Shown: positions 10,623 through 22,212, numbered from the stretch's first letter. The stretch is DNA of 64,000 nt from Vibrio quintilis (GCF_024529975.1 NZ_AP024897.1:3782001-3846000), one strand, 5' to 3'. Program-made: numbers and translations. The notes: a model not told the origin generated them from the letters alone.

Positions 10623-13268
10623 ATGAACGAAAAATATGCAGCGCTAAAAAGTAACGTGAGCATGCTTGGACGGTTACTCGGCAAAACTATCCAGGATGCG
10701 GATGGAAGCGTTATTTTGGAGAAGGTCGAAAAGATAAGGAAATTATCAAAATCTGTCCACAACGGCGATCAATCCGGACGGGACGCACTGATTGAAGAGA
10801 TAAAAAACTTATCTGATGATCAAATTACTCCAGTTGCACGAGCGTTCAACCAATTTCTCAATTTAACGAATATTGCCGAACAGTATCACACCATTTCCCG
10901 TCATTGTGACGCTCATATCTGTACACCAGACGCCATCAGTGAACTCTTCACGAAACTGACACAAAAAAATATCGGTAAACCTGAGACTGCACAAGCTGTA
11001 AAAGACTTAAACATTGAGTTAGTTCTGACAGCTCACCCGACAGAAATCACCCGTCGGACCATGATCAATAAACTGGTGAAGATTAATAAGTGTCTTTCAA
11101 AACTGGAATTGACAGATCTGGCGCCCAAAGAACGCCATAAAACAGAACGTCGTCTGGAACAGCTTATTGCTCAGTTCTGGCACTCAGACGTCATGCGGAA
11201 ACAACGGCCAACACCGATGGATGAAGCGAAATGGGGATTTGCTGTAATTGAAAATTCTCTGTGGGAAGCTGTTCCTGAATTCCTGAGAGAATTTGATGAT
11301 CGCCTGCAGGATTTTTTAGGCGAAGGGTTGCCCATTGATGCCCGGCCAGTGCACTTCTCTTCTTGGATGGGCGGAGACCGGGACGGTAATCCATTTGTTA
11401 CACACAGTATTACCCGTGAAGTTCTGCTTCTTTCCCGCTGGAAAGCTGCCGACCTTTATCTGCGCGACATCAATGAGCTCATCAGCGAACTATCGATGAC
11501 CAAATGTAATGATAAGGTCCGCAAGCTGGCTGAAGATACTTCTGAAGTCCTGGCCCATGAACCTTATCGCGCCATCCTCAAAGACATTCGTCAGTTACTG
11601 ACGGAAACACAGGATATTCTGGGTGAAAAGCTTCAGGGTCAGAAACTGCTGGCAAAAGCACCATTAAGAGATGCATCTCAGTTATGGGAACCGCTTTATG
11701 CCTGTTATCAGTCTCTCCATGAAAGCGGCATGGGTGCCATCGCAGATGGTTCTTTACTTGATACATTACGTCGTATTAAAGCTTTCGGTGTGCATCTTGT
11801 CCGGCTGGATATCCGTCAGGAAAGTACCCGCCATGCAGATGTTCTGTCGGAGCTGACCCGTTATCTTGGACTCGGTGATTACAATCACTGGAGTGAGCAG
11901 GATAAAGTTGCTTTCCTGACCGCAGAGCTGAACTCTAAACGACCATTAATTCCCCGTGACTGGCAACCTTCTGAAGCAGTTCAGGAAGTGCTGGACACGT
12001 GCCGGACAATTTCTGCTTATCCACGGGATGCATTCGGGGCTTATATCATTTCAATGGCCAGAACAGCTTCTGACGTACTGGCTGTCCACCTTTTACTGCA
12101 AGAGTCAGGATGTCCTTACCGGATGGATGTTTGTCCGTTATTTGAAACACTGGACGACCTGAACAATGCAGAGTCAGTGATTCGCCAGCTCATGGGCATC
12201 GATATCTATCGCGGCTTTATCCAGAATCATCAAATGGTCATGATTGGGTATTCTGATTCAGCCAAAGATGCCGGGGTCATGTCTGCGGGCTGGGCACAAT
12301 ATAGTGCAATGGAAGCCCTGGTGAATGTCAGCGAAGAAGAAGGTTTTGAACTGACACTGTTCCACGGCCGGGGCGGTACAATTGGCCGGGGCGGTGCACC
12401 AGCACACGCAGCATTATTATCACAACCACCAAAAAGCCTGAAAGGCGGCCTGCGGGTGACTGAACAGGGTGAGATGATTCGTTTCAAACTCGGTTTGCCT
12501 GAAGTCGCAATTAACAGTTTTAACCTGTATGCCAGTGCAATCCTTGAAGCAAACCTGCTGCCACCACCAGAACCTAAACAGGAATGGCGTGAGCTGATGG
12601 AAGTCCTTTCTCAAGTATCGTGTGAATCTTACCGGAAAGTGGTTCAGGAAATTCCTGAGTTTGTACCATACTTCCGCCAGACGACACCTGAACTTGAATT
12701 GGGCAAATTACCATTAGGTTCCCGTCCGGCGAAGAGAAACCCAAAAGGTGGCGTTGAAAGCCTCAGAGCCATTCCATGGATTTTCTCCTGGAGCCAGAAC
12801 CGGCTGATTTTGCCTGCATGGCTTGGTGCCGGTGAAGCGATTCAATATTCGATCGACAAAGGCCATCAGGCGCTGTTAGAAGAAATGTGTCGTGAATGGC
12901 CATTCTTCTCAACCCGTTTAGGTATGCTGGAAATGGTTTACTCAAAATGTAATCCGGAGATCGCACAGTATTATGATGAACGGCTGGTTGATAAAGAGCT
13001 TCGTGGTTTAGGGGATCAGTTAAGAGAGCAGCTTGAGAAAGATATAAAGGCTGTTCTGAATGTCGAAAATAATGAAAATCTGATGCAAAGCGACCCATGG
13101 GGACAAGAATCCATCCGTTTGAGAAATACATATATCAAACCTTTGAATATGCTCCAGGCCGAACTTTTGTACAGAACCCGTCAGTATGACGAACCACCGG
13201 TTGAGCTGGAAGAAGCATTAATGGTGACGATTGCAGGTATTGCAGCAGGCATGCGTAATACGGGCTAA
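10623..13268 (+). CDS. ppc: Phosphoenolpyruvate carboxylase
   Basis: Adds bicarbonate to phosphoenolpyruvate to make oxaloacetate, replenishing the TCA cycle. At 881 residues it is full length. Catalytic motifs seen in order: [13 protein letters not shown] (essential His), the [16 protein letters not shown]ly-rich loop, [10 protein letters not shown], and the terminal RNTG that closes the active site. The start MNEKYAALK at 10623 follows GGCAGGA; the track-style extension upstream is not family-like. Single gene with its own terminator. Confidence 0.97.
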   Translation: MNEKYAALKSNVSMLGRLLGKTIQDADGSVILEKVEKIRKLSKSVHNGDQSGRDALIEEIKNLSDDQITPVARAFNQFLNLTNIAEQYHTISRHCDAHICTPDAISELFTKLTQKNIGKPETAQAVKDLNIELVLTAHPTEITRRTMINKLVKINKCLSKLELTDLAPKERHKTERRLEQLIAQFWHSDVMRKQRPTPMDEAKWGFAVIENSLWEAVPEFLREFDDRLQDFLGEGLPIDARPVHFSSWMGGDRDGNPFVTHSITREVLLLSRWKAADLYLRDINELISELSMTKCNDKVRKLAEDTSEVLAHEPYRAILKDIRQLLTETQDILGEKLQGQKLLAKAPLRDASQLWEPLYACYQSLHESGMGAIADGSLLDTLRRIKAFGVHLVRLDIRQESTRHADVLSELTRYLGLGDYNHWSEQDKVAFLTAELNSKRPLIPRDWQPSEAVQEVLDTCRTISAYPRDAFGAYIISMARTASDVLAVHLLLQESGCPYRMDVCPLFETLDDLNNAESVIRQLMGIDIYRGFIQNHQMVMIGYSDSAKDAGVMSAGWAQYSAMEALVNVSEEEGFELTLFHGRGGTIGRGGAPAHAALLSQPPKSLKGGLRVTEQGEMIRFKLGLPEVAINSFNLYASAILEANLLPPPEPKQEWRELMEVLSQVSCESYRKVVQEIPEFVPYFRQTTPELELGKLPLGSRPAKRNPKGGVESLRAIPWIFSWSQNRLILPAWLGAGEAIQYSIDKGHQALLEEMCREWPFFSTRLGMLEMVYSKCNPEIAQYYDERLVDKELRGLGDQLREQLEKDIKAVLNVENNENLMQSDPWGQESIRLRNTYIKPLNMLQAELLYRTRQYDEPPVELEEALMVTIAGIAAGMRNTG

Positions 13269-13298
13269 TTCACCAACATAATATTCTGCAAGATAGTC

Positions 13299-13326
13299 AA
13301 AAGGCCACAATCATGTGGCCTTTTAT
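13299..13326 (+). terminator. Rho-independent terminator after ppc
   Basis: AAAAGGCCACA/TGTGGCCTTTT stem with a short loop and following T-run, 30 bp after the ppc stop codon. The A-rich left arm makes it potentially bidirectional. Confidence 0.85.
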
Positions 13327-13433
13327 TCTAAAAATCATCTCAATTGAGCATATTGTCAGTTTTTTAATTACCCAACCTACCTTTATTCCACTTTATGCTT
13401 ATTATTTAGATATACTAATCGCCCATTGTGACA

Positions 13434-13635
13434 TTACTAATAAATTAAAGCGTTACAACGGGTCAGATAAGTAAACTGACTATCACAAGACCATTAGGTG
13501 ATAAACGGCTTTTAAGGTGACATGGGCCAGATTGAAAGCTGGCAGTGTTTGGATATTTAACTTAAAGACCGGACCAAGAAGTTCGGCGATTCCAGACCAA
13601 TTCTATTTTCTTGACTAACTATTTGGATTGAAGAC
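13434..13635 (+). promoter_or_regulatory. aphA upstream region: LuxR/HapR-like site and Qrr-type leader
   Basis: The ppc-aphA gap is 367 bp; after the ppc terminator the rest is control sequence. TTACTAATAAATT (13434-13446) matches 11 of 13 positions of the left part of the LuxR/HapR operator TTATTGATAAATT. Further down, TAGGTGA (13495-13501) and AGGTGAC (13515-13521) are complementary to the TCACCTAG and GTCACCT core of Qrr small RNAs as I recall them. In V. cholerae and V. harveyi aphA is repressed by HapR/LuxR and activated by Qrr RNAs through its long 5' leader. The sites here are motif matches only. Confidence 0.45.
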
Positions 13636-14175
13636 ATGTCATTACCACACGTTATTCTAACAGTTTTAAGTACACGCGATGCGACCGGATACGATATTAC
13701 AAAAGAATTTTCCTCTAGTATCGGATATTTCTGGAAAGCAAGTCACCAACAAGTGTATCGTGAGCTCAACAAAATGGGCCAACAGGGACTGGTTACCTGT
13801 GTATTAGAACCACAGGAAGGTAAACCAGATCGTAAAGTTTACTCAATTACTGATGCAGGCCGTGAAGCACTTGCAGCCTGGTTTGATCAGCCAACAGCAC
13901 ACCCGACAGTACGTGACGAGTTCTGTGCGAAATTGATGGCTTGTTCAGTCCAGTCTGCGGAACCATATCGCATTCAGCTACAGGAATTGATTGAAGAATC
14001 GAAGAAGTTCGTTGCTCATTATCAGGAAGTTGAAGCTGCTTACTATGCAAATCCATCTTCTTTAGATAAACAGCAAAAACTGGAGCGACTCACTCTGAAG
14101 CGTAATATTCTTGCGCGTCAGGCATGGCTTGAGTGGGCAGAAGAAACACTGTCCGTGTTAAACGAACTCAGCTAA
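13636..14175 (+). CDS. aphA: PadR-family quorum-sensing master regulator AphA
   Basis: Low-cell-density transcription factor that, with AphB, activates virulence genes in V. cholerae and controls the low-density quorum-sensing programme across Vibrio. N-terminal winged helix (MSLPHVILTVLSTRDATGYDITKEFSSSIGYF region, then QVYRELNKMGQQGLV recognition part and wing EPQEGKPDRKVYSIT), followed by the C-terminal antiparallel coiled-coil dimerisation domain. The 179-residue length matches V. cholerae AphA. Single gene with its own terminator and a regulated leader. Confidence 0.95.
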   Translation: MSLPHVILTVLSTRDATGYDITKEFSSSIGYFWKASHQQVYRELNKMGQQGLVTCVLEPQEGKPDRKVYSITDAGREALAAWFDQPTAHPTVRDEFCAKLMACSVQSAEPYRIQLQELIEESKKFVAHYQEVEAAYYANPSSLDKQQKLERLTLKRNILARQAWLEWAEETLSVLNELS

Positions 14176-14207
14176 GTCGTTATTGTCCATACGACAGAGA
14201 GAAAACC

Positions 14208-14239
14208 CAAAGAGTGTTCTTGATGAACACTCTTTTTTT
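14208..14239 (+). terminator. Rho-independent terminator after aphA
   Basis: AGAGTGTTC/GAACACTCT stem (14211-14219, 14225-14233) followed by a run of seven T. Confidence 0.9.
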
Positions 14240-14308
14240 ATGTGCAGTTTTGATGGGAGGTTGGTTGACCGGTTGAGTCCGTCGTACTATTAATTCAGTA
14301 CTATTAAT

Positions 14309-15133
14309 TCAAATGCCATCCCCGCCAATAAAGGTCTGAGAGCGTCCATTGAACTGCTGGTCCATATCAAATGATGGTTTATCACTCTGAGGACGGCCAA
14401 CAATCTTAGCCGGAACACCTGCAACCGTCGTATGAGGTGGAACAGGTTGTAATACAACAGAACATGAGCCGATTTTGGCACCTTTGCCAACCTCGATATT
14501 GCCCAATATTTTCGCACCGGCACCAATCATCACCCCTTCACGGATCTTCGGATGCCGATCGCCACTTTCTTTCCCGGTTCCGCCCAGAGTAACATCCTGA
14601 AGAATGGAGACATCATTTTCGACTACAGCAGTTTCACCAACCACAATTCCCGTCGCGTGATCCAGCATAATCCCGCAACCAATCTTTGCAGCAGGATGAA
14701 TATCAACCTGACAGGCAACCGAAATCTGATTTTGCAGATAAGTCGCCAGTGTGGTCCGGTTTTGTTTCCAGAGCCAGTTCGCAACCCGGTATCCTTGCAG
14801 CGCGTGATAACCTTTCAGATAAAGCAGAGGAATTGAGTATTTCGCAACAGCCGGATCTCGGTTCACTGTCGCACAGATATCACATGCCGCAGCATTGGTA
14901 ATTTCAGGGTCAGAAGCAAATGCTTCTTCAATTACCTCCCGCACGGCCATTGCCGGCATAGAGGCCGTATTGAATTTATTAGCAAGAATATAACTGAGTG
15001 CCGCAGACAAGCTATCATGTTTAATGATTGTTGCATGGTAGAAACTGGCAAGCATCGGCTCCAGTTCAGTTAAATCGCGCGCTTCATCAATAATTCTTTG
15101 CCATATTTTCTTTTTTTCACAACCCTTTTTCAC
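14309..15133 (-). CDS. cysE: Serine O-acetyltransferase
   Basis: Acetylates serine with acetyl-CoA, committing it to cysteine synthesis; normally feedback inhibited by cysteine. N-terminal alpha-helical domain (EPMLASFYHATIIKHDSL) and C-terminal left-handed beta-helix of hexapeptide repeats from about residue 150, containing DHATGIVVGE, GGTGKESGDRHPKI and the acetyl-CoA site near GAGAKILGNI. 274 residues, as usual. It lies 34 bp downstream of gpsA, a conserved pair in Vibrio and enterics. Confidence 0.96.
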   Translation of the reverse strand: MKKGCEKKKIWQRIIDEARDLTELEPMLASFYHATIIKHDSLSAALSYILANKFNTASMPAMAVREVIEEAFASDPEITNAAACDICATVNRDPAVAKYSIPLLYLKGYHALQGYRVANWLWKQNRTTLATYLQNQISVACQVDIHPAAKIGCGIMLDHATGIVVGETAVVENDVSILQDVTLGGTGKESGDRHPKIREGVMIGAGAKILGNIEVGKGAKIGSCSVVLQPVPPHTTVAGVPAKIVGRPQSDKPSFDMDQQFNGRSQTFIGGDGI

Positions 15134-15167
15134 TTTATCTGTCTCCCTTCATCCTGCTTCCCATGAA

Positions 15168-16196
15168 TCAGTGTTCTGATTTTTTATCGCGGGCTAATAA
15201 ATCTTTTGAAGCTAACCGGGCATCTTTGCCCTGATACAGAACCTGATAAATTTGCTCTACTATCGGCATTTCAACACCCAGGCGAGAGGCAAGCAGCCAC
15301 ACCTCACGGGTATTTCGATAACCTTCAACGACCTGCCCTATTTCTGACTGCGCAACATCAACCGTCTTACCCTGCCCTAAAGCAAGACCAAAACGACGGT
15401 TCCGGGATTGATTATCGGTACAGGTCAGCACCAAATCACCCAGCCCGGCCATTCCCATAAAAGTACCGGCATCCGCACCAAGTGCTGTTCCCAGACGACT
15501 CATTTCCGCCAGCCCCCGGGTAATTAATGCTGTTCTTGCATTCGCGCCAAAACCCATCCCATCAGAAATACCAGCGCCAATTGCAATTACATTCTTTATC
15601 GCACCACCTAACTGCAGGCCGGTAAAATCAGAATTAGCATAAACCCGGAACGTCTGGCTACAGTGAATCTTCTCCTGTAAGTCAGTCACGAACTGAGCAT
15701 CAGGAGATGCCACTGAAATAGCTGTTGGCAGGCCTGATGCTAACTCTCTTGCAAAAGTAGGCCCGGAAATCACAGCAAGCGGATATTCGAGCCCAACTGC
15801 GTCATAAACAACATCCTGAAGTAGTCGTCCGGTTTCTGGCTCCAGACCTTTTGTTGCCCAACAAATCCGGGAATCTTTCCTCAAAAAAGGATGAATATTC
15901 GATAACACTTCGCCAAAAACATGACTGGGTACAACAATCAGTAAATCCCGGCTCGCTTCAACCGCTTTCTGCAAATCAGCTTCAACAATCAAGGTTTCAG
16001 GGAAAGGTATATCCGGCAGAAACTCCCGATTTTCCCGGTCAGACTCCAGACGACGCATGTGCTCTGCATCATGGCCCCACAAAACAATGGAAGCCCCGTT
16101 TCTTGCTAATGCAATCGCCAGAGATGTTCCATACGAACCTGCACCAATCACCGTCATCGCTGCGGCATTTTCTATTTGATCTAGTTGTGAATTCAC
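15168..16196 (-). CDS. gpsA: NAD(P)-dependent glycerol-3-phosphate dehydrogenase
   Basis: Reduces dihydroxyacetone phosphate to sn-glycerol-3-phosphate, the backbone of phospholipids. The N-terminal nucleotide-binding loop [15 protein letters not shown] and the substrate-site Lys in [18 protein letters not shown] are present. 342 residues. It is followed closely by cysE and preceded by secB, the order found in many gammaproteobacteria, but a terminator stands between secB and gpsA here. Confidence 0.96.
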   Translation of the reverse strand: MNSQLDQIENAAAMTVIGAGSYGTSLAIALARNGASIVLWGHDAEHMRRLESDRENREFLPDIPFPETLIVEADLQKAVEASRDLLIVVPSHVFGEVLSNIHPFLRKDSRICWATKGLEPETGRLLQDVVYDAVGLEYPLAVISGPTFARELASGLPTAISVASPDAQFVTDLQEKIHCSQTFRVYANSDFTGLQLGGAIKNVIAIGAGISDGMGFGANARTALITRGLAEMSRLGTALGADAGTFMGMAGLGDLVLTCTDNQSRNRRFGLALGQGKTVDVAQSEIGQVVEGYRNTREVWLLASRLGVEMPIVEQIYQVLYQGKDARLASKDLLARDKKSEH

Positions 16197-16286
16197 TGTT
16201 AGTTGTCCATATGTAGTTGAACAAATATATCGTCATTTCAATAAACAGGGCTGTGATACGATTGCCTGTGTATTGAAATTCAGACA

Positions 16287-16332
16287 TAAAAAATGCACAG
16301 GACATCATGATATACCTGATGTTTGTGCATTT
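16287..16332 (-). terminator. Rho-independent terminator after secB
   Basis: Two-part stem: AAATGCACA/TGTGCATTT (16291-16299, 16324-16332) outside and CATCA/TGATG inside. On the minus strand the outer arm runs into TTTTTTATG, as expected for termination of leftward secB transcription before gpsA. Confidence 0.75.
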
Positions 16333-16406
16333 CACTTATCTTTATTGACTTGAGCCGTTCAATCAAACTGAGTCAGTCATCGCATCCTGAAGGAAGCGGA
16401 GTCAGC

Positions 16407-16889
16407 TTAAGCTTCCTGAGCTTCGCCTTCCTGACTTTCGCCTTCAGCCTGTTGCTGCAGATAGTTCATAAACAGTGCGTCAAAGTTAACCGGTGCAAGG
16501 TTCAGTTGAGGGAAAGTTCCCTTCACAACAAGGCTTGCAATTGTTTCACGCGCATAAGGGAAAAGGATGTTAGGACAGAATGCACCCAGACAATGTGCCA
16601 GCTGACCTGCTTCCATACCTAATGCAGAGAAAATACCTGCCTGTTGTACTTCACATAAAAATGCAGTGTCATCTTCATTTTTTGCAGTCACAGTTAAACG
16701 AAGTACAACTTCGTATACACCTTCCGCCAGCTCACGATTCTGTGTATCCAAATCAAGATTTACATTTGGCGTCCAGTCTTTCTGAAAAATTTCAGGTGAG
16801 TTAGGTGTTTCGAAAGAGACATCTTTTAAATAAATGCGTTGAATTGCAAAATTCTGTTCTGGTTCTTGCTGTTGTGCTGCATCAGACAT
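16407..16889 (-). CDS. secB: Protein-export chaperone SecB
   Basis: Tetrameric cytoplasmic chaperone that keeps secretory preproteins unfolded and hands them to SecA. The 160-residue sequence shows the family core ([57 protein letters not shown]) and an acidic Gln/Glu-rich C-terminal tail. Lies between the rhodanese and gpsA genes, its usual place. Confidence 0.97.
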   Translation of the reverse strand: MSDAAQQQEPEQNFAIQRIYLKDVSFETPNSPEIFQKDWTPNVNLDLDTQNRELAEGVYEVVLRLTVTAKNEDDTAFLCEVQQAGIFSALGMEAGQLAHCLGAFCPNILFPYARETIASLVVKGTFPQLNLAPVNFDALFMNYLQQQAEGESQEGEAQEA

Positions 16890-17050
16890 GAGGGTTTCCT
16901 TTCAATTAAATTCGGAGTTGAAAGCCATGAGATTAACGAAGTTATTTTTAAACCGCTCTTCTGTGCGCTTAATCCGTGCTAAATATCACAAATAAGTAAA
17001 GCGGTTGCATAGAACATCGCCGGTTTTTTCTTCACAGCCAACTATAATGA

Positions 17051-17485
17051 TTACTTTTTACCGCGAACAAGCGGAAGGTTTGCTTCATTCCAGGCTGACA
17101 GGCCATTTTTCAGTACACAAACCCGTTCAAAACCAGCACCAGCCAGAGAAGTAGCACTCTCTAAAACAGTTTGCCCGGTTTTACATACCAGTATGATTGG
17201 GTCTGATTTACGGTTTTCAAGCCCGCCAAGATTCCCTGATTTTATTTCAGAAGGCAAAACGTTAACCGCGTCAGTAATATGCCCTTGACGAAACTCATCT
17301 TTAGAACGGACATCAACAACCAAACCATTTTCTTTGTTGACCATATAGGTCAATTCATTCACCGAAATTGTCTGATATTTTGCGGTAGAAGATTTGAAGA
17401 TATTAACAATAAGAGCAACTAACAGACCAACCCATGCGAGTGAGAGGATCATATGTTGCTGAAAAAATTCAATGTACTCCTGCAT
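17051..17485 (-). CDS. Membrane-anchored rhodanese-like protein (YibN type)
   Basis: 144 residues: an N-terminal transmembrane helix (about 12-30, LSLAWVGLLVALIVNIF) followed by a single rhodanese domain. The active-site loop is CKTGQTVLESA, with the catalytic Cys in LVCKTGQ, and the VVDVRSKDEFRQGHI motif precedes it. Probably a cytoplasm-facing sulfurtransferase or persulfide carrier; substrate unknown. Upstream of secB in the same direction with a 161-bp gap, matching the yibN-secB order of enterics. Confidence 0.88.
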   Translation of the reverse strand: MQEYIEFFQQHMILSLAWVGLLVALIVNIFKSSTAKYQTISVNELTYMVNKENGLVVDVRSKDEFRQGHITDAVNVLPSEIKSGNLGGLENRKSDPIILVCKTGQTVLESATSLAGAGFERVCVLKNGLSAWNEANLPLVRGKK

Positions 17486-17616
17486 GACCTATACTCTTAT
17501 GCTCATTGCGATTTAAAAAAATAAAAATGGAGTATAACGGGGTTAATGACAAGACGCGAGTAATTCACAAGAATTATCATGCTACCTCACAAACCCGGAT
17601 TCAGAACATAATGCAA

Positions 17617-18591
17617 CTAGGCACGACTGAACGGAAAAGCAATCACATCCTGCAAACTATCACATTCCAGGGCGATCATAATTAACCGATCAATCCCAAG
17701 TGCTACCCCGGCACAATCAGGCAGGCCTGCGTTCAGGGCAGCAATGAAATGTTCATCAATTGGCTGTCTCTCCAGTCCCATGCTATGTCTTTTATCATTA
17801 TCCGCTTCAAAACGCTTTCGTTGCTCTTGTGCATTATCCAGCTCATGAAAGCCGTTCGCCAGCTCGACACCATGAAAGTAGACTTCAAACCGCTCAGCAA
17901 CTCTGGGATCTTCTGCGCTGATTTTCGCCAGCGCTGCCTGCGATGCCGGAAAGTTATAGACAAACACCGGAGACTCCCGGCCAATATTGGGCTCGACAAC
18001 CATGCTGAAAAGTAATTGAAGCAAAGTGTCTCTGTCCGTTTCGGGATCGGCAATATCAGCAAAACCATGCTTTCGGGCAACGTCTTTTAACTGAGCCATT
18101 GTTGACACCAGCGGACAAAGTTCTGTCCATTGCTGAAAGACTGCCTGATAAGTGATGCGCTCAGCAGAACGACACTGCAACACCGTCTGTAACAACGTAT
18201 CCATCTCATCCATCAGCTGATGATGATCAAACCCAACCCGATACCACTCCAGCATGGTAAACTCAGGGTTGTGATGGCGTCCGCTTTCTTCATTACGGAA
18301 CGATTTACAGATTTGGTAAACCGGGCCACTCCCGGCAGCCAGCAATCGCTTCATATGGAATTCAGGACTGGTCATCAAAGCAACAGTACGCCCGTTTGCG
18401 TATTCAGGCCCGACAAACTCAGTTTTAAAAGAATGAAGATGAATATCCGTCACTGCACCATGACTCATTGCCGGCGTATCTACTTCCAGCACATCGCGCT
18501 GCTGAAAAAACTGACGGATTTCAGCGATAATCTGCGCTCTGCGTTTTAAATCTTCAACGGTTGCAGTTGGCATCCAGTGATTTGAATCCAT
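17617..18591 (-). CDS. epmA: EF-P--(R)-beta-lysine ligase (GenX/PoxA)
   Basis: Attaches (R)-beta-lysine to Lys34 of elongation factor P. It is a truncated class II lysyl-tRNA synthetase with catalytic core only: motif 2 in [22 protein letters not shown] and motif 3 in [15 protein letters not shown], without an anticodon-binding domain. 324 residues, normal for the family. Its substrate gene efp and the aminomutase epmB are 6 kb away in this window, so the full modification pathway is encoded here. It diverges from frdA. Confidence 0.95.
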   Translation of the reverse strand: MDSNHWMPTATVEDLKRRAQIIAEIRQFFQQRDVLEVDTPAMSHGAVTDIHLHSFKTEFVGPEYANGRTVALMTSPEFHMKRLLAAGSGPVYQICKSFRNEESGRHHNPEFTMLEWYRVGFDHHQLMDEMDTLLQTVLQCRSAERITYQAVFQQWTELCPLVSTMAQLKDVARKHGFADIADPETDRDTLLQLLFSMVVEPNIGRESPVFVYNFPASQAALAKISAEDPRVAERFEVYFHGVELANGFHELDNAQEQRKRFEADNDKRHSMGLERQPIDEHFIAALNAGLPDCAGVALGIDRLIMIALECDSLQDVIAFPFSRA

Positions 18592-18897
18592 GAAATAAAT
18601 ACCTCACTTTTTTACCGGCATTCAGACGCGGACAAATTCTGAATGCCGCCTTTCATCATTTTGTTTTATTCAGATACTAAATTGTGAATCGAATCACGCA
18701 TAGCATATTTCTATCAATCGTGGTGCCGATATTCAGCCCAATACCTGACCAAGTCAATTTTTCGATTGCTGATATTCAACTACACTGAATCAAAATTGAG
18801 ATTTTTATTCATAAAAATAATATCCCGGACAATCTGAAGATACATGATTCAGGTTGTCGGGTATCACTGGAATCCACATGTTCACCGGAGAATCAAT
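18592..18897. promoter_or_regulatory. epmA-frdA divergent control region with an FNR-like site
   Basis: 306 bp without a gene. TTGCTGATATTCAA at 18766-18779 matches the FNR palindrome TTGAT-N4-ATCAA at 8 of 10 positions, including both TTG/CAA ends. frdABCD is FNR-activated in E. coli, so this is a plausible anaerobic activation site about 120 bp before the frdA start. The rest is A/T-rich, with no other clear motif. Confidence 0.4.
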
Positions 18898-20706
18898 GTG
18901 CAAACAATTACGACAGATATTGCGATCATAGGTGCTGGGGGTGCAGGACTCAGAACTGCGATAGCCGCTGCTGAGGCAAATCCTGATCTGGAGATTGCTC
19001 TGATTTCGAAAGTTTATCCGATGCGCTCTCATACCGTTGCAGCTGAAGGTGGTTCTGCTGCTGTGATCAAAAATGAAGACAGTCTGGACAATCATTTTAA
19101 CGATACAGTCGGCGGTGGCGACTGGCTTTGTGAACAAGATGTCGTGGAATATTTTGTCAACAATGCAACCCGCGAAATGATCCAGATGGAACAATGGGGA
19201 TGTCCCTGGAGCCGAAAAGACAACGGCGAAGTGAATGTCCGGCGGTTTGGTGGCATGAAAGTCGAAAGAACCTGGTTTGCAGCGGACAAAACCGGATTCC
19301 ACATGTTGCATACCCTGTTCCAGACATCGATGAAGTATGAACAAATCAAACGGTTTGATGAATACTATGTCATCGACCTGTTAGTGGATAACGGTATCGT
19401 TCAGGGGCTGGTTGCCTTACAGATGTCTGAAGGTGAACTGGTGACCATCAAAGCAAAATCTGTCGTGCTGGCGACTGGTGGTGCCGGCAGGGTTTATCAG
19501 TGTAATACCAACGGCGGTATTGTTACCGGTGATGGCATGGCGATGGCTTATCACCATGGTGTGCCTTTGCGGGATATGGAATTCGTCCAGTACCACCCAA
19601 CCGGTTTGCCCGGCACCGGAATTCTGATGACAGAAGGCTGCCGGGGAGAAGGCGGTATCATTGTCAACAAAAACGGATACCGGTATTTACAGGATTACGG
19701 CATGGGTCCGGAAACACCCATCGGTCAGCCGAAGAACAAATATATGGAACTTGGCCCGCGGGATAAAGTATCGCAAGCCTTCTGGCATGAACAGCAGAAA
19801 GGGAATACGATCAAACACCCGCTGGGCGACGTCGTTCACCTCGACCTGCGCCACCTTGGCGCTGACTACCTTCAGGAACGCTTACCGTTTATCTGCGAGC
19901 TGTCTAAAGCTTATGTTAATGTTGACCCGGTCAAAGAACCGATTCCGATTCGCCCGACGGTCCACTATACAATGGGCGGCATTGAAACCAACAGTGAATG
20001 TGAGACCCGGATTCAGGGACTGTTTGCCGTCGGAGAATGCTCATCTGTCGGTCTGCACGGCGCAAACCGGCTGGGGTCAAATTCTCTGGCTGAACTGGTC
20101 GTTTTCGGCCGGGTTGCCGGTGAAAATGCCGTGAAACGGGCTGGTGAATTCAATGGCTGGAATGAGTCATCAATCGTGGAACAGGCAGAGGCCGTTGATG
20201 CGCAGATTCAAACACTGCTATCGCAGGAAGGGGATGAAAACTGGGCGGATTTACGCAATGAAATGGGCCATGCCATGGAAGCCGGTTGTGGTATCTATCG
20301 TCAGGAAGACCTGATGCAACAGACCATGGATAAATTAGCCGAACTCAAACAACGCTATAAAAACATCTCTCTCAAAGACAAAACGAAAGTCTTTAATACC
20401 GATCTGATTTATGCCATTGAAATTGGCCATAGTCTCGACGTCGCTGAAGCTATGGTGCATTCCGCCATCCTGCGCAAAGAATCGCGTGGCGCACATCAGA
20501 GGCTCGATGAAGGATGCACCGAACGTGATGATAAAGAGTTCCTCAAACATTCGCTGGCATTTTTCCGCAAAGATGAAGCACCTCATATCGAATACAGCGA
20601 TGTGACCATCACCAAATCACAACCCAAAGCAAGACTCTACGGTGCAGCCGCAGAACAAGCTGCAGCTGAAGATATGTCCGGCCAAAGCGCAGAGGAGAAT
20701 AAATGA
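18898..20706 (+). CDS. frdA: Fumarate reductase flavoprotein subunit
   Basis: Catalytic subunit reducing fumarate to succinate in anaerobic respiration, on the cytoplasmic face of the inner membrane. Visible: FAD loop [16 protein letters not shown], the [12 protein letters not shown] segment around the His that binds FAD covalently, the active-site region [21 protein letters not shown], and [19 protein letters not shown] near the C-terminal third. Start GTG 18898 has GGAG seven bases upstream and yields 602 residues, the E. coli length; the ATG at 18844 adds an unsupported extension. First gene of frdABCD. Confidence 0.96.
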   Translation: MQTITTDIAIIGAGGAGLRTAIAAAEANPDLEIALISKVYPMRSHTVAAEGGSAAVIKNEDSLDNHFNDTVGGGDWLCEQDVVEYFVNNATREMIQMEQWGCPWSRKDNGEVNVRRFGGMKVERTWFAADKTGFHMLHTLFQTSMKYEQIKRFDEYYVIDLLVDNGIVQGLVALQMSEGELVTIKAKSVVLATGGAGRVYQCNTNGGIVTGDGMAMAYHHGVPLRDMEFVQYHPTGLPGTGILMTEGCRGEGGIIVNKNGYRYLQDYGMGPETPIGQPKNKYMELGPRDKVSQAFWHEQQKGNTIKHPLGDVVHLDLRHLGADYLQERLPFICELSKAYVNVDPVKEPIPIRPTVHYTMGGIETNSECETRIQGLFAVGECSSVGLHGANRLGSNSLAELVVFGRVAGENAVKRAGEFNGWNESSIVEQAEAVDAQIQTLLSQEGDENWADLRNEMGHAMEAGCGIYRQEDLMQQTMDKLAELKQRYKNISLKDKTKVFNTDLIYAIEIGHSLDVAEAMVHSAILRKESRGAHQRLDEGCTERDDKEFLKHSLAFFRKDEAPHIEYSDVTITKSQPKARLYGAAAEQAAAEDMSGQSAEENK

Positions 20707-21452
20707 TGTCAACGCAACGCGTTCAGAAAGTTGAAATTCTTCGCTACGATCCGGAGAAAGATACGCAACCCTACTTCCAGAGTTTTGATATCCCGTTAAA
20801 TGAAACGATGTCGATTCTCGACGCTATCGGCTATATCAAGGATAATCTTGATAAAAATCTGTCCTATCGCTGGTCCTGCCGGATGGCAATTTGTGGTTCC
20901 TGCGGCATGATGGTCAACGGCGTACCGAAACTGGCTTGTAAAAGTTTTTTACGGGATTATCCGGACGGCGTCAAAATTGAGCCGCTGGCAAACTTTCCGA
21001 TCGAAAAAGATCTCATCGTCGATATGACACCTTTTATTGAGCGTCTGGAAGCGATTAAACCTTATATTATCGGTAATGACAGGACACCTGAAGACGGCGC
21101 TAACCGCCAGACACCGGAGCAACTGGCAAAATATAAACAGTTCGCCGGATGTATCAACTGCGGGCTTTGCTATGCAGCCTGTCCTCAGTTCGGGCTAAAT
21201 CCCGAGTTTATTGGTCCGGCGGCACTGACTCTGGCGCACCGTTACAATCTGGACAGCCGGGACAATGGAAAAAGTGAACGGATGAAGCTGATTAATGGTG
21301 AAAATGGCGCCTGGGGATGCACATTCGTTGGCTATTGTTCCGAAGTCTGCCCGAAAAGCGTCGACCCGGCCGCAGCAGTCAATCAGGGGAAAGTCGAATC
21401 ATCTATGGATTTTGTCATTGCTATGCTCAAACCACAGGAGGCACCAAAATGA
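20703..21452 (+). CDS. frdB: Fumarate reductase iron-sulfur subunit
   Basis: Carries electrons from menaquinol to FrdA through three iron-sulfur clusters. A ferredoxin-type N-terminal domain holds [16 protein letters not shown] with a distal Cys for the 2Fe-2S cluster; the C-terminal domain holds [12 protein letters not shown] and [13 protein letters not shown] for the 4Fe-4S and 3Fe-4S clusters. The start overlaps the frdA stop by four bases (ATGA), suggesting translational coupling; a second ATG at 20706 is equally possible. 249 residues. Confidence 0.96.
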   Translation: MMSTQRVQKVEILRYDPEKDTQPYFQSFDIPLNETMSILDAIGYIKDNLDKNLSYRWSCRMAICGSCGMMVNGVPKLACKSFLRDYPDGVKIEPLANFPIEKDLIVDMTPFIERLEAIKPYIIGNDRTPEDGANRQTPEQLAKYKQFAGCINCGLCYAACPQFGLNPEFIGPAALTLAHRYNLDSRDNGKSERMKLINGENGAWGCTFVGYCSEVCPKSVDPAAAVNQGKVESSMDFVIAMLKPQEAPK

Positions 21453-21832
21453 GTAACCGAAAGCCTTATGTTCGCGAGATGAAGCGAACATGGTGGAGCA
21501 ACCACCCGTTTTATCGTCTGTACATGCTGCGGGAAGCCACGGTACTACCGTTGATCCTGTTTACCCTGTTTATCATGTTCGGACTGGGGAGTCTGGTCAA
21601 AGGCCCGCAAGCCTGGGAAAGCTGGCTGAGCTTTATGGCGAATCCGCTTGTTATCGCGATTAACATCGTGGCACTGGCAGGCAGTCTGTTTCACGCGCAC
21701 ACTTTTTTTGGCATGTTCCCACAAGTCGTTCCCGTCAGGATAAAGGGCAAACTGCTGGACAAGAAGATCCTTGTTTTAGCGCAATGGGCAGCAGTTGCAT
21801 TCATCTCTGTCATCGTTTTAATTATTGTCTGA
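21449..21832 (+). CDS. frdC: Fumarate reductase membrane anchor subunit C
   Basis: 127-residue inner-membrane subunit with three hydrophobic helices, anchoring FrdAB and forming the quinone site with FrdD. The start ATG 21449 follows AGGAGG and overlaps the frdB stop (ATGA). The N-terminal basic segment with [20 protein letters not shown] is characteristic. Confidence 0.95.
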   Translation: MSNRKPYVREMKRTWWSNHPFYRLYMLREATVLPLILFTLFIMFGLGSLVKGPQAWESWLSFMANPLVIAINIVALAGSLFHAHTFFGMFPQVVPVRIKGKLLDKKILVLAQWAAVAFISVIVLIIV

Positions 21833-21842
21833 GGAGGCTCCT

Positions 21843-22205
21843 GTGATTGATCAAAACCCGAAACGCTCCGAAGAACCTGTCTGGTGGGGATTATTTGGTG
21901 CCGGTGGCACCTGGTTTGCGATGATAACACCGATCACGATCCTGGTACTGGGCGTGCTGGCACCACTGGGAATTATCAGCCATGACTCATTAAATTATGA
22001 GCATGTCGCTGACTTTACTACCAGCCTGATTGGCGGGCTGTTTGTCTTTTTGACAATTGCTTTACCAATATGGCACGCCATGCACCGGATTCACCACGGT
22101 ATGCATGATTTAAAATTCCACACCGGCATTCTGGGTAAAATTGCCTGCTATGGCTTTGCTACCTTCCTTTCATTACTCGCAATCATCTTTATCTTCATGA
22201 TTTAG
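21843..22205 (+). CDS. frdD: Fumarate reductase membrane anchor subunit D
   Basis: 120-residue inner-membrane subunit with three hydrophobic helices; pairs with Frd[19 protein letters not shown] and [14 protein letters not shown] are family hallmarks. I chose GTG 21843 because GAGGAGG lies 4-5 bases upstream and the N-terminus then aligns with E. coli FrdD (VIDQNPKRS); an in-frame TTG at 21825 would start inside frdC before the ribosome binding site. Last gene of the operon. Confidence 0.93.
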   Translation: MIDQNPKRSEEPVWWGLFGAGGTWFAMITPITILVLGVLAPLGIISHDSLNYEHVADFTTSLIGGLFVFLTIALPIWHAMHRIHHGMHDLKFHTGILGKIACYGFATFLSLLAIIFIFMI

Positions 22206-22212
22206 CGCAGAT

